A stretch of 64,000 bases of DNA, taken from contig NZ_CP108093.1 in NCBI RefSeq assembly GCF_036188265.1, positions 3,175,001 to 3,239,000 on the forward strand, written 5' to 3'. Below are positions 27,019 to 35,500 of this stretch, in pieces (position 1 is the stretch's first letter; every line of letters starts with the position of its first letter). This stretch comes from Streptomyces sp. NBC_00247. GTDB lineage: Bacteria > Actinomycetota > Actinomycetes > Streptomycetales > Streptomycetaceae. The position numbers and the translations under genes were made by a program. The notes beneath the pieces were generated by a model. That model did not search any database. It was not told where the DNA came from and saw only the letters and a program-made list of their open reading frames with translations.

Positions 27019-27822
27019 TTGTCCTCCCCCACCGCTTCGGCAGCCTCGTCCGCGGCCCCGCCGCCGCTGGCCGCCGCGATCCGCACGGGCGTGGCACTGC
27101 TCGCCGTGGCAGCCTTCGCGCTCTCCTACGACGCCCTGCGCCAGATGGCCGCCGCGAGCCACATTCACCGCGCGCTCACCTACGCCTTCCCCCTCGTGAT
27201 CGACGGGTTCATCGCCATCGGAATCGGCGCCCTGCTCGTCCTGCGGACAGCACCTCTGTCCGCCCGCCTGTACGTCTCCGCGCTGGTCGGTGTCGCCACC
27301 GCCACGAGCATCTGGGCCAACGTCCTGCACGCCGTCCGCCTCAACCAGCAGGACCGCACCGCCACGCTCGCCCTCGACGACGTCACCGTCGGGGTCATGT
27401 CCGCCATCGCTCCACTCGCCTTGGCCGGAGCCGTTCACTTCTACCTCCTCGTGGCCCGTCGTCCCGCCACCCCCGACCGCCACAACCCCGGCAACCGCCA
27501 CAACTCCGCCGAGCACCAAGCTCCCAGCAACCCGGCACAGGCACCGACTGCCGAGGACACGCCGAAACCGGTCGCGGAGAAGGCAACAGAGGCCGCCACA
27601 CCGCGCCCCGGGAAGCCACAAAACAACGGATCGAGCATCTCCCTGGAACAGGCCCTCGCAATCGGCCGCGCCGCTCCCCTCGGACGAGCCGACCGCGTCT
27701 CGCGCCGCAACGTTGAAAGGGAGATCCGGGACCGGAACTTCAGCATCTCCCGGAGCCGCCTCGACCAGGTCAAGGACCTCCTCCAGACCGAACGCGACGA
27801 GGCCACACCCAAGACCGGCTGA
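27019..27822 (+). CDS. DUF2637 membrane protein (Spd-like)
   Basis: 267 residues if started at TTG 27019, which follows CTGGAG by 7 bases; no ATG or GTG gives a better start. AAIRTGVALLAVAAFALSYD begins the DUF2637 domain with four membrane helices (about 20-145; ITYAFPLVIDGFIAIG-like, YVSALVGVATATSIWANVL, VMSAIAPLALAGAVHFYLL). The C-terminal half is polar and Pro/Ala-rich, with a basic DNA-binding-like tail (RVSRRNVEREIRDRNFSISR). DUF2637 proteins are common in Streptomyces plasmids and integrative elements, near transfer and spread genes. Confidence 0.82.
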   Translation: MSSPTASAASSAAPPPLAAAIRTGVALLAVAAFALSYDALRQMAAASHIHRALTYAFPLVIDGFIAIGIGALLVLRTAPLSARLYVSALVGVATATSIWANVLHAVRLNQQDRTATLALDDVTVGVMSAIAPLALAGAVHFYLLVARRPATPDRHNPGNRHNSAEHQAPSNPAQAPTAEDTPKPVAEKATEAATPRPGKPQNNGSSISLEQALAIGRAAPLGRADRVSRRNVEREIRDRNFSISRSRLDQVKDLLQTERDEATPKTG

Positions 27823-27867
27823 GCCCCGTCACTGCCCGCAACCACCAGCCCGGCCCGCCTCTCCCCT

Positions 27868-27889
27868 GCCCGCCTCGGGACAGGCGGGC
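27868..27889. terminator. Hairpin before mobC
   Basis: GCCCGCCT, CGGGAC loop, AGGCGGGC: perfect 8-bp stem just after the DUF2637 stop and 30 bases before mobC. Terminator, or part of a transfer origin. Confidence 0.5.
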
Positions 27890-27918
27890 CCCCTCACCAG
27901 CCCCAGCAGGAGCCACGC

Positions 27919-28509
27919 ATGCACATCCACGACCTCGACCACGAACCTTCGACATCTCAGCAGCAGATGCAGTCCACCCCGGCCACAGGCGCAGCAAGTT
28001 GTCGGGTAAGGAGTCCTTACCCGGCCTCCGCCCCAGGGGAGGCGGAGGCATCCGTCGCCGCGAAGGCGCCGGAGGCTGCCGGCCCGGGGGAGCCGACTCG
28101 GGAGGTGGCCGCACAGTCTCCGACACCCCGCCGCCGCCTTCGCGAACCCACGCAGCGCGAGAAGCGGACCCACCCCCGCTACAGCGATGACGAGTTCGCT
28201 CTCCTCGTGTCAGCCGCCCGCCTCAGCCGTATGGCAGTCGGCGGCTATGTCGCCGAGAGCTCACTCGCCGCTGCCCGCTCCGACGACCCGACCACCGCGG
28301 TCGCCGACTACCGCGCCATGGTCAAGGCGCTGATGGCAGCCAACGGGCAGCTTGCCAAGATCGGCAACAACCTCAACCAGCTCACCCGCCACCTCAACCA
28401 GGACGCCTCATGGCCCGACGCGGAAATGGTGTGGCGGCTGTTGCGCCACATCGAGGCGTCCATAGCCGACGTGGACATGGCGGTCGCCCAGGTGACCAAC
28501 GGACGGTGA
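27919..28509 (+). CDS. mobC: MobC-like relaxosome accessory protein
   Basis: 196 residues from ATG 27919 (AGGAG upstream). From about 80 (RTHPRYSDDEFALLVSAARLS, VGGYVAESSLAAARSDD) it is a ribbon-helix-helix plus helical MobC domain with NGQLAKIGNNLNQLTRHLNQ and WRLLRHIEASIADVDMAVAQ. The first about 75 residues are low complexity and are encoded by DNA carrying two strong inverted repeats (28003-28049), so translation may in fact start later, e.g. near 28105. It loads the relaxase at oriT. The relaxase gene starts 4 bases after the stop. Confidence 0.85.
   Translation: MHIHDLDHEPSTSQQQMQSTPATGAASCRVRSPYPASAPGEAEASVAAKAPEAAGPGEPTREVAAQSPTPRRRLREPTQREKRTHPRYSDDEFALLVSAARLSRMAVGGYVAESSLAAARSDDPTTAVADYRAMVKALMAANGQLAKIGNNLNQLTRHLNQDASWPDAEMVWRLLRHIEASIADVDMAVAQVTNGR
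28003..28049. other. Candidate oriT inverted repeats inside the 5' part of mobC
   Basis: CGGGTAAGG-AGT-CCTTACCCG (28003-28023), then GCCTCCGCC-N8-GGCGGAGGC (28024-28049). Two adjacent hairpins in sequence that codes only for low-complexity residues, immediately upstream of the conserved mobC part, as expected of a transfer origin. Confidence 0.45.
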
Positions 28510-28513
28510 GCCC

Positions 28514-30223
28514 ATGATCCCAAAGATCATCTTGGGCAAGGGCGACCGCGCCACACGGCGCCTCATCGGCTACCTCTACGGACCGGGCCGCGCCAACGAG
28601 CACACGGACCCGCACCTTGTGGCGTCCTGGAACGGCTTTGCCCCCGACCCCGGCCGTAGCCCCCACCGCACCCCGAAGACCGTCGAGGACCAGCTCGCCG
28701 CGCAGCTCGATCAGCCCGTGCACATGCTCGGCGACGGGGCGCCGACCACCACGGTGTGGCACTGCCCGGTCCGGGCAGCGCCCGAGGATCCGATCCTGAG
28801 CGACGACCAGTGGGCGGACATCGCCCGACGGATCGTGGCAGCTGCCGGCATCGCTCCCGAAGGTGATGAGGAAGCCTGCCGCTGGGTGGCCGTCCGCCAC
28901 GCCGACGACCACATCCACATCGCCTCGACCCTCGTACGCCAAGACGGCCGCCGCCCCCGCCGCGACCACGACATCCGCGCCGTCCAACGCGAAGCCCGCA
29001 AGATCGAAGCCGACCTCGGCCTGCGCCGCCTCAACGCCGGCGACGGCACCGCCGCCAAACGCCCCACCAGCAGGGAACACTTCAAGGCCAAGCGCCAGGG
29101 CCAGGACACCACGACCCGCGAGATCCTGCGCATGCGCGTGCGGCAAGCGGTGTCCGCCGCCTCCAGCGAGGCGGAGTTCTTCGCCCTGTTGGACGTGACC
29201 GGGGTGAACGTGCGCCCCAAGACCGGGCCCTCCGGCGACATCCTCGGCTACAGCGTTTCCCTGCCCGGCGACCTCAACAAGCACGGCGAGCCGGTCTGGT
29301 TCTCCGGCTCCACCCTCGCAGGCGATCTCTCCCTGCCCAAGATCCGCCACCGCATCACCAACACCGGCCCCGAACTGGTCACCGCCCGGCCGGCCGACCA
29401 CTGGCACCAGGCCGCCGCCGCCACCGAACGCATCCCTCACCACCTCACCCACAGCGGCGACGACACCGCGCAAGGCCAGCTCGTCGCCCTCGGCGGAGCC
29501 CTCGACCTGCTGCCACTCATCGCACCGGCCACGGTGAGGACCGAACTCGAACGGGCCGCCGTCCTCTTCGAACGGGCCACCCGCTCCCGTATCGCTGCCG
29601 ACCTGGACAGCGCTCGCGTCCTGCGCAGCAGCATCCAGACGATCCTGCGCACTCCAGCCGCCGCACGAGATGGGGCAGGGCTGGTGATGCTGCTGGACGC
29701 TGCCCTGATCGCCGTGGCGTTCGCGAGGCACTGGCACCGCACGCACCAGCACAGCCAGCAGGAGGCAGCTGCCCAGCAGGCCCTCGTCCAGCTCCAGACC
29801 GCGTACGCCCGCGTCGCCGTCCCGGTTCTGGATGATCTCGCTCGCCGCGCCCCCAGCGACCAGACCCAACAGCGTTACGCCCGCCACCTCCGGCAGGCCG
29901 CCCCCGATCACGCCGAACTCATCCTCCAGGACCCCGCCTGGGACGCCCTCGCCACGGTCCTCGCCGACGCGGAAGCAGCCGGCCACAACCCGACCATCGT
30001 CCTCGACCGGGCCCTCGGCCAACGTGCCCTCGACGGCTCCCGCAACCCCGCCCGCACCCTGACCTGGCGCGTCCACCGCCTTGGCCAACGCCACACACCT
30101 GGGCTCCGCGCCCAGGCAGCCATGGCCCGCAGCACCACCCGGGTCCCCACCGTCACGAGCCGTCCGGCAGCAGCCACACCGGCCGCCTCGCAGCAACAGC
30201 CGCCACACAGGCGACGGCGTTGA
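28514..30223 (+). CDS. mobA: MobA-type relaxase (mobilization nuclease)
   Basis: 569 residues. MIPKIILGKGDRATRRLIGY opens the domain. WVAVRHADDHIHIASTLVRQ (about 123-142) holds the H-x-D-x-x-H-x-H metal triad of MOBP-like relaxases. The nucleophilic Tyr is probably in LIGYLYGPGR. A basic DNA-binding middle (REHFKAKRQGQDTTTREILR, about 190-215) and a long Ala-rich helical C-terminus (about 300-569) follow. It nicks oriT and pilots single-stranded DNA. With no coupling ATPase or type IV genes in the element, it must borrow another's transfer apparatus. Confidence 0.9.
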   Translation: MIPKIILGKGDRATRRLIGYLYGPGRANEHTDPHLVASWNGFAPDPGRSPHRTPKTVEDQLAAQLDQPVHMLGDGAPTTTVWHCPVRAAPEDPILSDDQWADIARRIVAAAGIAPEGDEEACRWVAVRHADDHIHIASTLVRQDGRRPRRDHDIRAVQREARKIEADLGLRRLNAGDGTAAKRPTSREHFKAKRQGQDTTTREILRMRVRQAVSAASSEAEFFALLDVTGVNVRPKTGPSGDILGYSVSLPGDLNKHGEPVWFSGSTLAGDLSLPKIRHRITNTGPELVTARPADHWHQAAAATERIPHHLTHSGDDTAQGQLVALGGALDLLPLIAPATVRTELERAAVLFERATRSRIAADLDSARVLRSSIQTILRTPAAARDGAGLVMLLDAALIAVAFARHWHRTHQHSQQEAAAQQALVQLQTAYARVAVPVLDDLARRAPSDQTQQRYARHLRQAAPDHAELILQDPAWDALATVLADAEAAGHNPTIVLDRALGQRALDGSRNPARTLTWRVHRLGQRHTPGLRAQAAMARSTTRVPTVTSRPAAATPAASQQQPPHRRRR

Positions 30224-30261
30224 TCAGCCAGCCTGTTCCGAGACGGAGCAAGGCGCATCCC

Positions 30262-30333
30262 GTTCATTCAGTGAACAGCGGTCGTGTTCACTCGGAGAAC
30301 GGCCGCTGTGTTCACTGAGTGAACACAGCGGCC
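30262..30333. repeat. GTTCACT palindrome cluster after the relaxase gene
   Basis: GTTCATTCAGTGAAC (30262-30276), then GTGTTCACTCGGAGAAC, then a perfect 33-base palindrome (GGCCGCTGTGTTCACT, central G, and its complement, 30301-30333). The last can be a terminator. The shared TTCACTnAGTGAA core repeated three times also suggests a protein-binding site. The rest of 30224-30545 shows no gene. Confidence 0.65.
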
Positions 30334-30545
30334 TGCAGGGTTGAGGGACCCAGCCCTGCACCGCCAGCCCGGAAACCGCCCCAGCGAGTTACGCGTGCGC
30401 ACCGCACTACGCGGAGAACTGCGGGGCCGACGACACTCCGGTCCATCCAAACGCCCATCCCACCCGAGTTCATTTGGGTGAGACGGCACAACCACTCGCC
30501 TGTTCCCGGCACCATCTACTTATCCACACCGATGTAGGGGATGCC

Positions 30546-31628
30546 TTGAGCCTGGCCCGCACGACCGCCCAGCAGTTATTTCCGCGTGTTGCGCAGACCC
30601 GGTTACGGCTTGAATCCTGGCGCCTCCGCGTCAACCAGCGCGTTATCGGCACCCGTCTCCGCAGCCTCACCTCGTCACTCCAAGCACTGGAAGTGGCGGA
30701 GCGGAGGCTTCCACACACCCGACGGGCGCTGCGGGACACTCGGCCAACTCTGGAAACAGCCTCGTACGGTTCCATAGCCCTCACGCTCCTCGCCCTTTGG
30801 CTCGGCGTGAGGCTGATCAAGTTCTCCGCGGAAGTCGTCCACGACCTAGCCTCGGCACTCGGCATCGAGTCAATCTCACGGGCTGCGACGCACTTCCTAT
30901 GGGTTCTGCGCCCCGAAGCTGCAAATCAGCCATCGCAGGGGTGGGACGCCCTGATCGTCATGATCACTATGTTGGCAGCACTGCTTCCCCCGCTCTGGTG
31001 GCTAATCAAGCGACGCCCAGCACGAGGCGCGGTCTTGCGCCACCGGGCGACCATCCGGGCCGTGGAAACGCTAGACCTCTGTGCCAAGGCATACAGACAG
31101 CAGCCCGGACAACGCGCGTCACAGCTTCGAGAGCTTGACCTTGGCCTCCGCGCGACCGAAGGCGCCATCCTGCGTGCCTATCGACACACAGGTACCACGC
31201 CTCGCCGTTCCGCCAGGAGGCCGGCAGCACGTACGCATGCGTCGCAGGTCGCGGGCGCGCTCCGTGCTGAGTCTCTACGGATGGACGTCCAGCCAGAGAC
31301 GGCGCTGCCCCGTCTGGGTGCCATGCTGGCGGAGATCGGCGAACGGTGTGCGGAGGGCCGCATTGGGTCCATGCTGCCAGCGGAGTCACTGGTGAACATC
31401 GAACCCGTTTCCGCTGCACGCACAACAGTCCGGGAGTCAATCCACGTGGCTGTGGCCCTCATCGCCGCCATGACATCTGCCGTGGCGGCCTCCGCTGCTC
31501 TGCCCAAGCTAGGAGTGAACGACGACCTGCGTCCGGCACTCATCCTGGGGTGCGCCGTGTTGGCTGCAATCCTTGTCGGCGGTTGGCATCGTGTGGGTCG
31601 GCTCCTGGAGTTGGTGCCGGGCAGGTGA
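30546..31628 (+). CDS. Membrane protein of unknown function
   Basis: 360 residues if started at TTG 30546, which has GTAGGGG at good spacing; a TTG at 30474 would add 24. A helical basic N-terminal region (1-75) is followed by hydrophobic segments at about 77-95 (IALTLLALWLGVRLIKF), 137-160 (ALIVMITMLAALLPPLWWLI), 300-320 (VALIAAMTSAVAASAAL) and 330-350 (LILGCAVLAAILVGG). Between them is a cytoplasmic domain rich in Arg/Ala. I recognise no family. Base composition is nearer the host than to the low-GC cargo. Confidence 0.7.
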   Translation: MSLARTTAQQLFPRVAQTRLRLESWRLRVNQRVIGTRLRSLTSSLQALEVAERRLPHTRRALRDTRPTLETASYGSIALTLLALWLGVRLIKFSAEVVHDLASALGIESISRAATHFLWVLRPEAANQPSQGWDALIVMITMLAALLPPLWWLIKRRPARGAVLRHRATIRAVETLDLCAKAYRQQPGQRASQLRELDLGLRATEGAILRAYRHTGTTPRRSARRPAARTHASQVAGALRAESLRMDVQPETALPRLGAMLAEIGERCAEGRIGSMLPAESLVNIEPVSAARTTVRESIHVAVALIAAMTSAVAASAALPKLGVNDDLRPALILGCAVLAAILVGGWHRVGRLLELVPGR

Positions 31629-31736
31629 GCTTCCTGCTTGCGAAGTCACCGCTCCAGACCGTCGGCGCGCGGGCCTCCTTGGACCTGGAGCCCACGCCGT
31701 CAACCTACGGCTTATTTGCTGTGCCGACAGCAGCGA

Positions 31737-32294
31737 TCACTGCTTGGTAGCCACTGCAGGGGTGAGCAGGTCGAGTGCTTCCTCCCAGTTGAAGCGGTCC
31801 GCGCCGCCACCGGCCTTGGGGCGGTGGGGCTCGTAGGAGCCGATGAGGATGCCCATCGCGCGCAGCTTCCGCAGGCTCTCGGCGTACGCGGGATGGGTGG
31901 CCTGGGCGGAGTTCACATAGGGCAGGGCAGCAGTCGGGGTACCGAGGCCGTAGGACTCGCAGAGGATGCCGAGCGCGAGGGTGTCGGAGATGCCGGCCGC
32001 CCACTTGTTGATCGTGTTGAACGTCGCCGGGACGACGGCGATCGCGTCCGGGGCCGGGAGTGGCTGGGGAGCGGTGGGAGAGCGCCATGCCGAGCGGATC
32101 GGGTACCCGGTCTGCGCCTCGATCGCTTCCGCGTCGATGAAGCTCAGGCCCTGCGGGGTGGCGACGACGCCCACGCCCCAACCGGCTTCCTGGGCCGCAC
32201 CGATCAGACGGCCGACATCACCGGCGATGCCCGACCCGCACACGACGATGTAGAGAAAGGGCTTCTTGGCCTGCTGGCCGGGCTGCTCACTCAT
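31737..32294 (-). CDS. Flavoprotein family protein (HFCD fold)
   Basis: 185 residues from ATG 32294, overlapping the upstream regulator by ATGA. FLYIVVCGSGIAGDVGRLIG, VVATPQGLSFIDAEAI, and AIAVVPATFNTINKWAAGIS (the N-x-x-x-K-x-A-x-G-I-x-D core) identify the homo-oligomeric flavin-containing Cys decarboxylase fold. Members decarboxylate C-terminal Cys or pantothenoylcysteine, but this branch, coupled to XRE-TPR regulators in Streptomyces, has no known reaction. The usual PXMNxxMW substrate-clamp motif is not seen. Confidence 0.85.
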   Translation of the reverse strand: MSEQPGQQAKKPFLYIVVCGSGIAGDVGRLIGAAQEAGWGVGVVATPQGLSFIDAEAIEAQTGYPIRSAWRSPTAPQPLPAPDAIAVVPATFNTINKWAAGISDTLALGILCESYGLGTPTAALPYVNSAQATHPAYAESLRKLRAMGILIGSYEPHRPKAGGGADRFNWEEALDLLTPAVATKQ

Positions 32295-33553
32295 GCGGGG
32301 ACTCCCAGTTGACGGCTGAACGAGTGCAGTTCGGGCAGCGTACGACGACGGTCACGAGCGGCCATGTCCGCGACCAGCTCCCGGATGGCCGGGCGGCGAA
32401 CATCCTGGGCCGCGCAGCTCTCGGCGATACGGAGCGCCTGGTACCCCTGGTCGAGACGGCCCTGCTGGCTGTACGCGCGAGCCGTCTCGACCCAGAGAGC
32501 AGCCCGTCGCTCGGGGGCGGGAATGTGCCGTCGCATGAGCGGGCGGGCCGCCTCCAAGGCGAGCCCGGCGTCACCGAAGGCCACCGCGGCGCTGACACCG
32601 TGGAGGCTGACGTTCGTCGGGCTGAAGTTGGCCCAGGCGTCGGAGTGGTCAAGGGTGACGAAACGAGAGACCTCCTTGGCCTCCGTAAGGAAGTCGCGGG
32701 TTGCCGAGCGGTCGCCCGCGCTGCTCGCGGCGGTAACGCCACGCAGCAGAAGCAGGCCGAGCGCGGCCAAGTAGCGCGGGGGCCGCTGGTCGTAGGCGCC
32801 GGTGAGCTGGTCGGCAGTGTGCCGGACCAGGGTGATGGCTTGGGACGTGTGCTTCTCGCGGGCGAGCAGGTGTGCGTGGACGCGAACGCTGGAAGCCAGG
32901 ACGACCGGGTCACCGCTGCGTTCCGCCTCGGCCATCGCGCGGCCCACCGCCAGCCACGCGTTGCCCTGGTCGCCGAGTTTGAGCAGCAGGCTAGCGGAGG
33001 TCTGGTAGGCAGTGGCCAGCAGAGCCGTCGCCTCGTCCGAACCAGTCGCCGCGTGACGGAGATCCGTGATCAGAGCGGGGAGAGTTCGCTCCAGATCCGT
33101 GTAGTCGCAGGCGTAGAGAAGACGACGAACGTCTGAGACACGTTTGCCGAGTTGGGAGAGGTCTTGCGTCTCGCCCCCTGCCGGAGGGAACGGTCCGGGG
33201 AGGAGCGCGTGCACAAGGGCGCCGTAGCCGTGGGACGAGGAAGGCGGCGACGCGAGCGTGGCCAAGCTGGTGGCAAGGAACGTACGGCGATGCATGTCAT
33301 CTGTCTCGGCGTGGGAGTCGCTGGCATCGGGAACGTCGGCCAGGCCGACGGAGGATAAGGGGATACCCAACTCCCGTGCGATGGAACGCAATACCTGGGA
33401 GTCCTCGGTGCCCTTCCCCTGTTCAAGTCGGCTCACCTTCGACTGGTGATAGCCGAGCGCGGCAGCAACGTCCGTCTGGGACCGCTTGGCGAGCACGCGC
33501 GCTCGGCGGAGCACCTCGCCGAGCCGTCTCGCCTCGTCGTGCGCATCGGTCAT
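32291..33553 (-). CDS. XRE-family regulator with TPR-like C-terminus
   Basis: 420 residues from ATG 33553 (MTDAHDEARRLGEVL). The HTH spans about 15-70 (RARVLAKRSQTDVAAALGYH, SKVSRLEQGKG). A Ser/Pro linker includes MHRRTFLATSLATLASPP, then a helical TPR-like domain of about 290 residues (TALLATAYQTSASLLLKLGD...). This is a very common Streptomyces regulator type whose helical domain binds a peptide or small ligand. Divergent from the HATPase/MurA cluster, it is the obvious candidate controller. Confidence 0.9.
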   Translation of the reverse strand: MTDAHDEARRLGEVLRRARVLAKRSQTDVAAALGYHQSKVSRLEQGKGTEDSQVLRSIARELGIPLSSVGLADVPDASDSHAETDDMHRRTFLATSLATLASPPSSSHGYGALVHALLPGPFPPAGGETQDLSQLGKRVSDVRRLLYACDYTDLERTLPALITDLRHAATGSDEATALLATAYQTSASLLLKLGDQGNAWLAVGRAMAEAERSGDPVVLASSVRVHAHLLAREKHTSQAITLVRHTADQLTGAYDQRPPRYLAALGLLLLRGVTAASSAGDRSATRDFLTEAKEVSRFVTLDHSDAWANFSPTNVSLHGVSAAVAFGDAGLALEAARPLMRRHIPAPERRAALWVETARAYSQQGRLDQGYQALRIAESCAAQDVRRPAIRELVADMAARDRRRTLPELHSFSRQLGVPA

Positions 33554-33628
33554 CTGTGCCACGGCCCCTTTCGCCGCGCCCGATCCTGCCTTCTCAACCG
33601 AGCGTAAGTCACCGCGCACTTGGCGGTC

Positions 33629-33643
33629 ATGCAGCTTCTGCAT
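33629..33643. promoter_or_regulatory. Inverted repeat in the divergent XRE-TPR/HATPase promoter
   Basis: ATGCAG-CTT-CTGCAT, perfect 6-bp arms, between the two start codons. A plausible operator of the XRE-TPR regulator. Confidence 0.35.
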
Positions 33644-33731
33644 AAGCCATGCGGAGCGGGCAGCCGGGCAATCCCGCTCACCGCCTCGGACGGTTCTCTG
33701 GTCAGGCCGCACTCGACCGGGAGGCACTCCT

Positions 33732-34172
33732 GTGGAACCGCTTCGCTTCAGCTTTTCCGTAACCGGCACGCCGTACGCCGTCACCGACTCCCGACACCGG
33801 GTCGTCGCGGGGGTTCGTGACTGGCGGCTGGATGGCGCCGACGAGGTGCTGGAGAACGTGGCGCTGGTGACCAGCGAGCTGCTGACCAACGCCGTACGTC
33901 ATGCCGGACACGGCCCCATTTCGGTGGCCGCGGAGCTGAACGACGGCCGGGTGCGCATCGAGGTCTGCGACTCCAGTCCCGTACTTCCGAAGGCCGGCCT
34001 GCCCGGTGCGGATGACGAGACCGGACGCGGCCTGCCCATCGTGGCGGCGCTGGCCGCCCGTCACGACGTCGAGGCGACCGCTTCCGGGAAGCGGTGCTGG
34101 GCCGAGATCGCGGTGCCCGCGCCGCCCGCATGTCCCGACGCGGCCGTACACGCCCTGCTTCCAAGGAGATGA
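33732..34172 (+). CDS. Anti-sigma-factor-like HATPase (histidine kinase-type ATP-binding protein)
   Basis: 146 residues from GTG 33732. The GHKL fold shows ALVTSELLTNAVRHAG (N-box), VRIEVCDSSP (G1-like DxS) and GRGLPIVAALAARHDVEA (G2). Single-domain HATPases are numerous in Streptomyces and act as anti-sigma or partner-switching proteins, often beside XRE regulators. The stop overlaps the ribosome site of the MurA-like gene, so it is likely in the same transcript. Confidence 0.87.
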   Translation: MEPLRFSFSVTGTPYAVTDSRHRVVAGVRDWRLDGADEVLENVALVTSELLTNAVRHAGHGPISVAAELNDGRVRIEVCDSSPVLPKAGLPGADDETGRGLPIVAALAARHDVEATASGKRCWAEIAVPAPPACPDAAVHALLPRR

Positions 34173-34174
34173 CC

Positions 34175-35500
34175 ATGTCCCTCACCCAGATCCCTGCCAC
34201 CACGGCCGAGGTGATCGCGATCCATCCCGGCCCGCCACTCGCTGGGGCTGTGAGCGTCGACGGTTCCAAGAACGCCGCTCTGCCACTCCTCGCAGCGGCT
34301 GCGGCCCTGCGTCGGCCGGTACAGCTCAGCAACGTCCCCACCAGCGCCGACGTGCAGGCCATGCTCACGCTGGTGCAGCAGACCGGGCACCGGCTGACAC
34401 GTACGGTCGGCGACCCGAGCACGGTCCTGTTCATGGGCGGCGGCATCGGGACCATCGCCCCGGAGTTGTTCGAGACCGCGGGCCGCATCCGCGCCTCGTA
34501 TTACCTGGTGCCAGCCCTGCTCGCCACTCACGGGCGGGCCGTCCTGCCGTGGCCGGGCGGGTGCCGGATCGGGGATCGTGGGATGGAGCAGCACTTCAGG
34601 ATGTACGAGGCGTTCGGTGACCGGTACGCGGTGGATGCCCGCGGTTACAGCGTGGTGGCCGGGAGCGCCCGTACCGACTCCGTCTCGGTGATGCTGCCCT
34701 TCCGCTCGCGCGGCGCGACGGTCGCCGCGATCCTGCGAGCCGTGGTCGCGGGCCGACCGTTACGGCTGGGCCTTCCGAACCTGTCTCCCGAGGTCACCAG
34801 CGTTCTGCGCGCGGTGAAGTCGGCAGGATGGGGAACACAGGCCACCGAGCGCTTGATCGCCCTCACCCCGCCGACTGCGGCCTCCGTGGAGGGCTCCATC
34901 AGCTGGGCTGTTCCCGGCGACAAGATCGAGGCAGGCACGCTCGCCTGCGCGCTCGCTGCCACGGGCGGCCACGGCCGCATCGAGGGCGTACGCGGCGAGG
35001 ACGTCGCGCCCGTCGTGGCCGCTCTGCGTTGGCTCGGCGTGCCGGTGGCCGTGCAGGAGAACGCCCTCACGGTTCACGCCCGGAACATGCAGCCGACCGG
35101 CCACTCCCTGCGCGCCATCGCCTCCCTCTCCCCCGGCGGCCTGGACGCGGACTTCGAGCCCGCGCTCATGGCGCTGGCCCTTGGACTGCCCGGCACGCAC
35201 CTCTTCGCGGACACGATCAACCCTGGCCGCCACGGCAACCTGGTCCCCCAACTCGCAGCGCTGGGCGCCGACATCGACCAGATCTCCGCCACCCAGTGCC
35301 GCCTCACCGGCCCGCAGCGCCTGACCGGCGCGGGGGTGGAGTCCACCGACATCCGGACCGGCTCGGCCCTCCTCATCGCCGGACTCACCGCACGCGGCGT
35401 CACCACCCTCGGAGGGCTCCAGCAGCTCCGCCGGGGACACGCCGACCTCCCCGCCAAGCTCCGCGCCCTCGGCGCCGACATCTGCGAGGTCACGCCGTGA
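34175..35500 (+). CDS. MurA-like enolpyruvyl transferase
   Basis: 441 residues from ATG 34175; AAGGAG lies 6 bases before this ATG and abuts an alternative ATG at 34169. It has the two-domain EPT fold with the residues MurA needs: Lys/Asn in SVDGSKNAALPLL, Cys and Arg in GGCRIGDR, Asp in GLDADFEPALMAL, and STDIRTGSALLIAGL with the PEP-binding Arg. It should transfer enolpyruvate from PEP to a hydroxyl of a nucleotide or nucleotide sugar. It is coupled to a phosphoesterase, Dcd-like and GT genes rather than to murein genes, so a substrate other than UDP-GlcNAc is likely, as in the UMP-enolpyruvyl transferases of nikkomycin and polyoxin synthesis. Confidence 0.88.
   Translation: MSLTQIPATTAEVIAIHPGPPLAGAVSVDGSKNAALPLLAAAAALRRPVQLSNVPTSADVQAMLTLVQQTGHRLTRTVGDPSTVLFMGGGIGTIAPELFETAGRIRASYYLVPALLATHGRAVLPWPGGCRIGDRGMEQHFRMYEAFGDRYAVDARGYSVVAGSARTDSVSVMLPFRSRGATVAAILRAVVAGRPLRLGLPNLSPEVTSVLRAVKSAGWGTQATERLIALTPPTAASVEGSISWAVPGDKIEAGTLACALAATGGHGRIEGVRGEDVAPVVAALRWLGVPVAVQENALTVHARNMQPTGHSLRAIASLSPGGLDADFEPALMALALGLPGTHLFADTINPGRHGNLVPQLAALGADIDQISATQCRLTGPQRLTGAGVESTDIRTGSALLIAGLTARGVTTLGGLQQLRRGHADLPAKLRALGADICEVTP

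Noticed and set aside
33781..34620. Several long frames in the HATPase/MurA-like start region
   Set aside because: Arg/Pro-rich shadows of the two forward genes.
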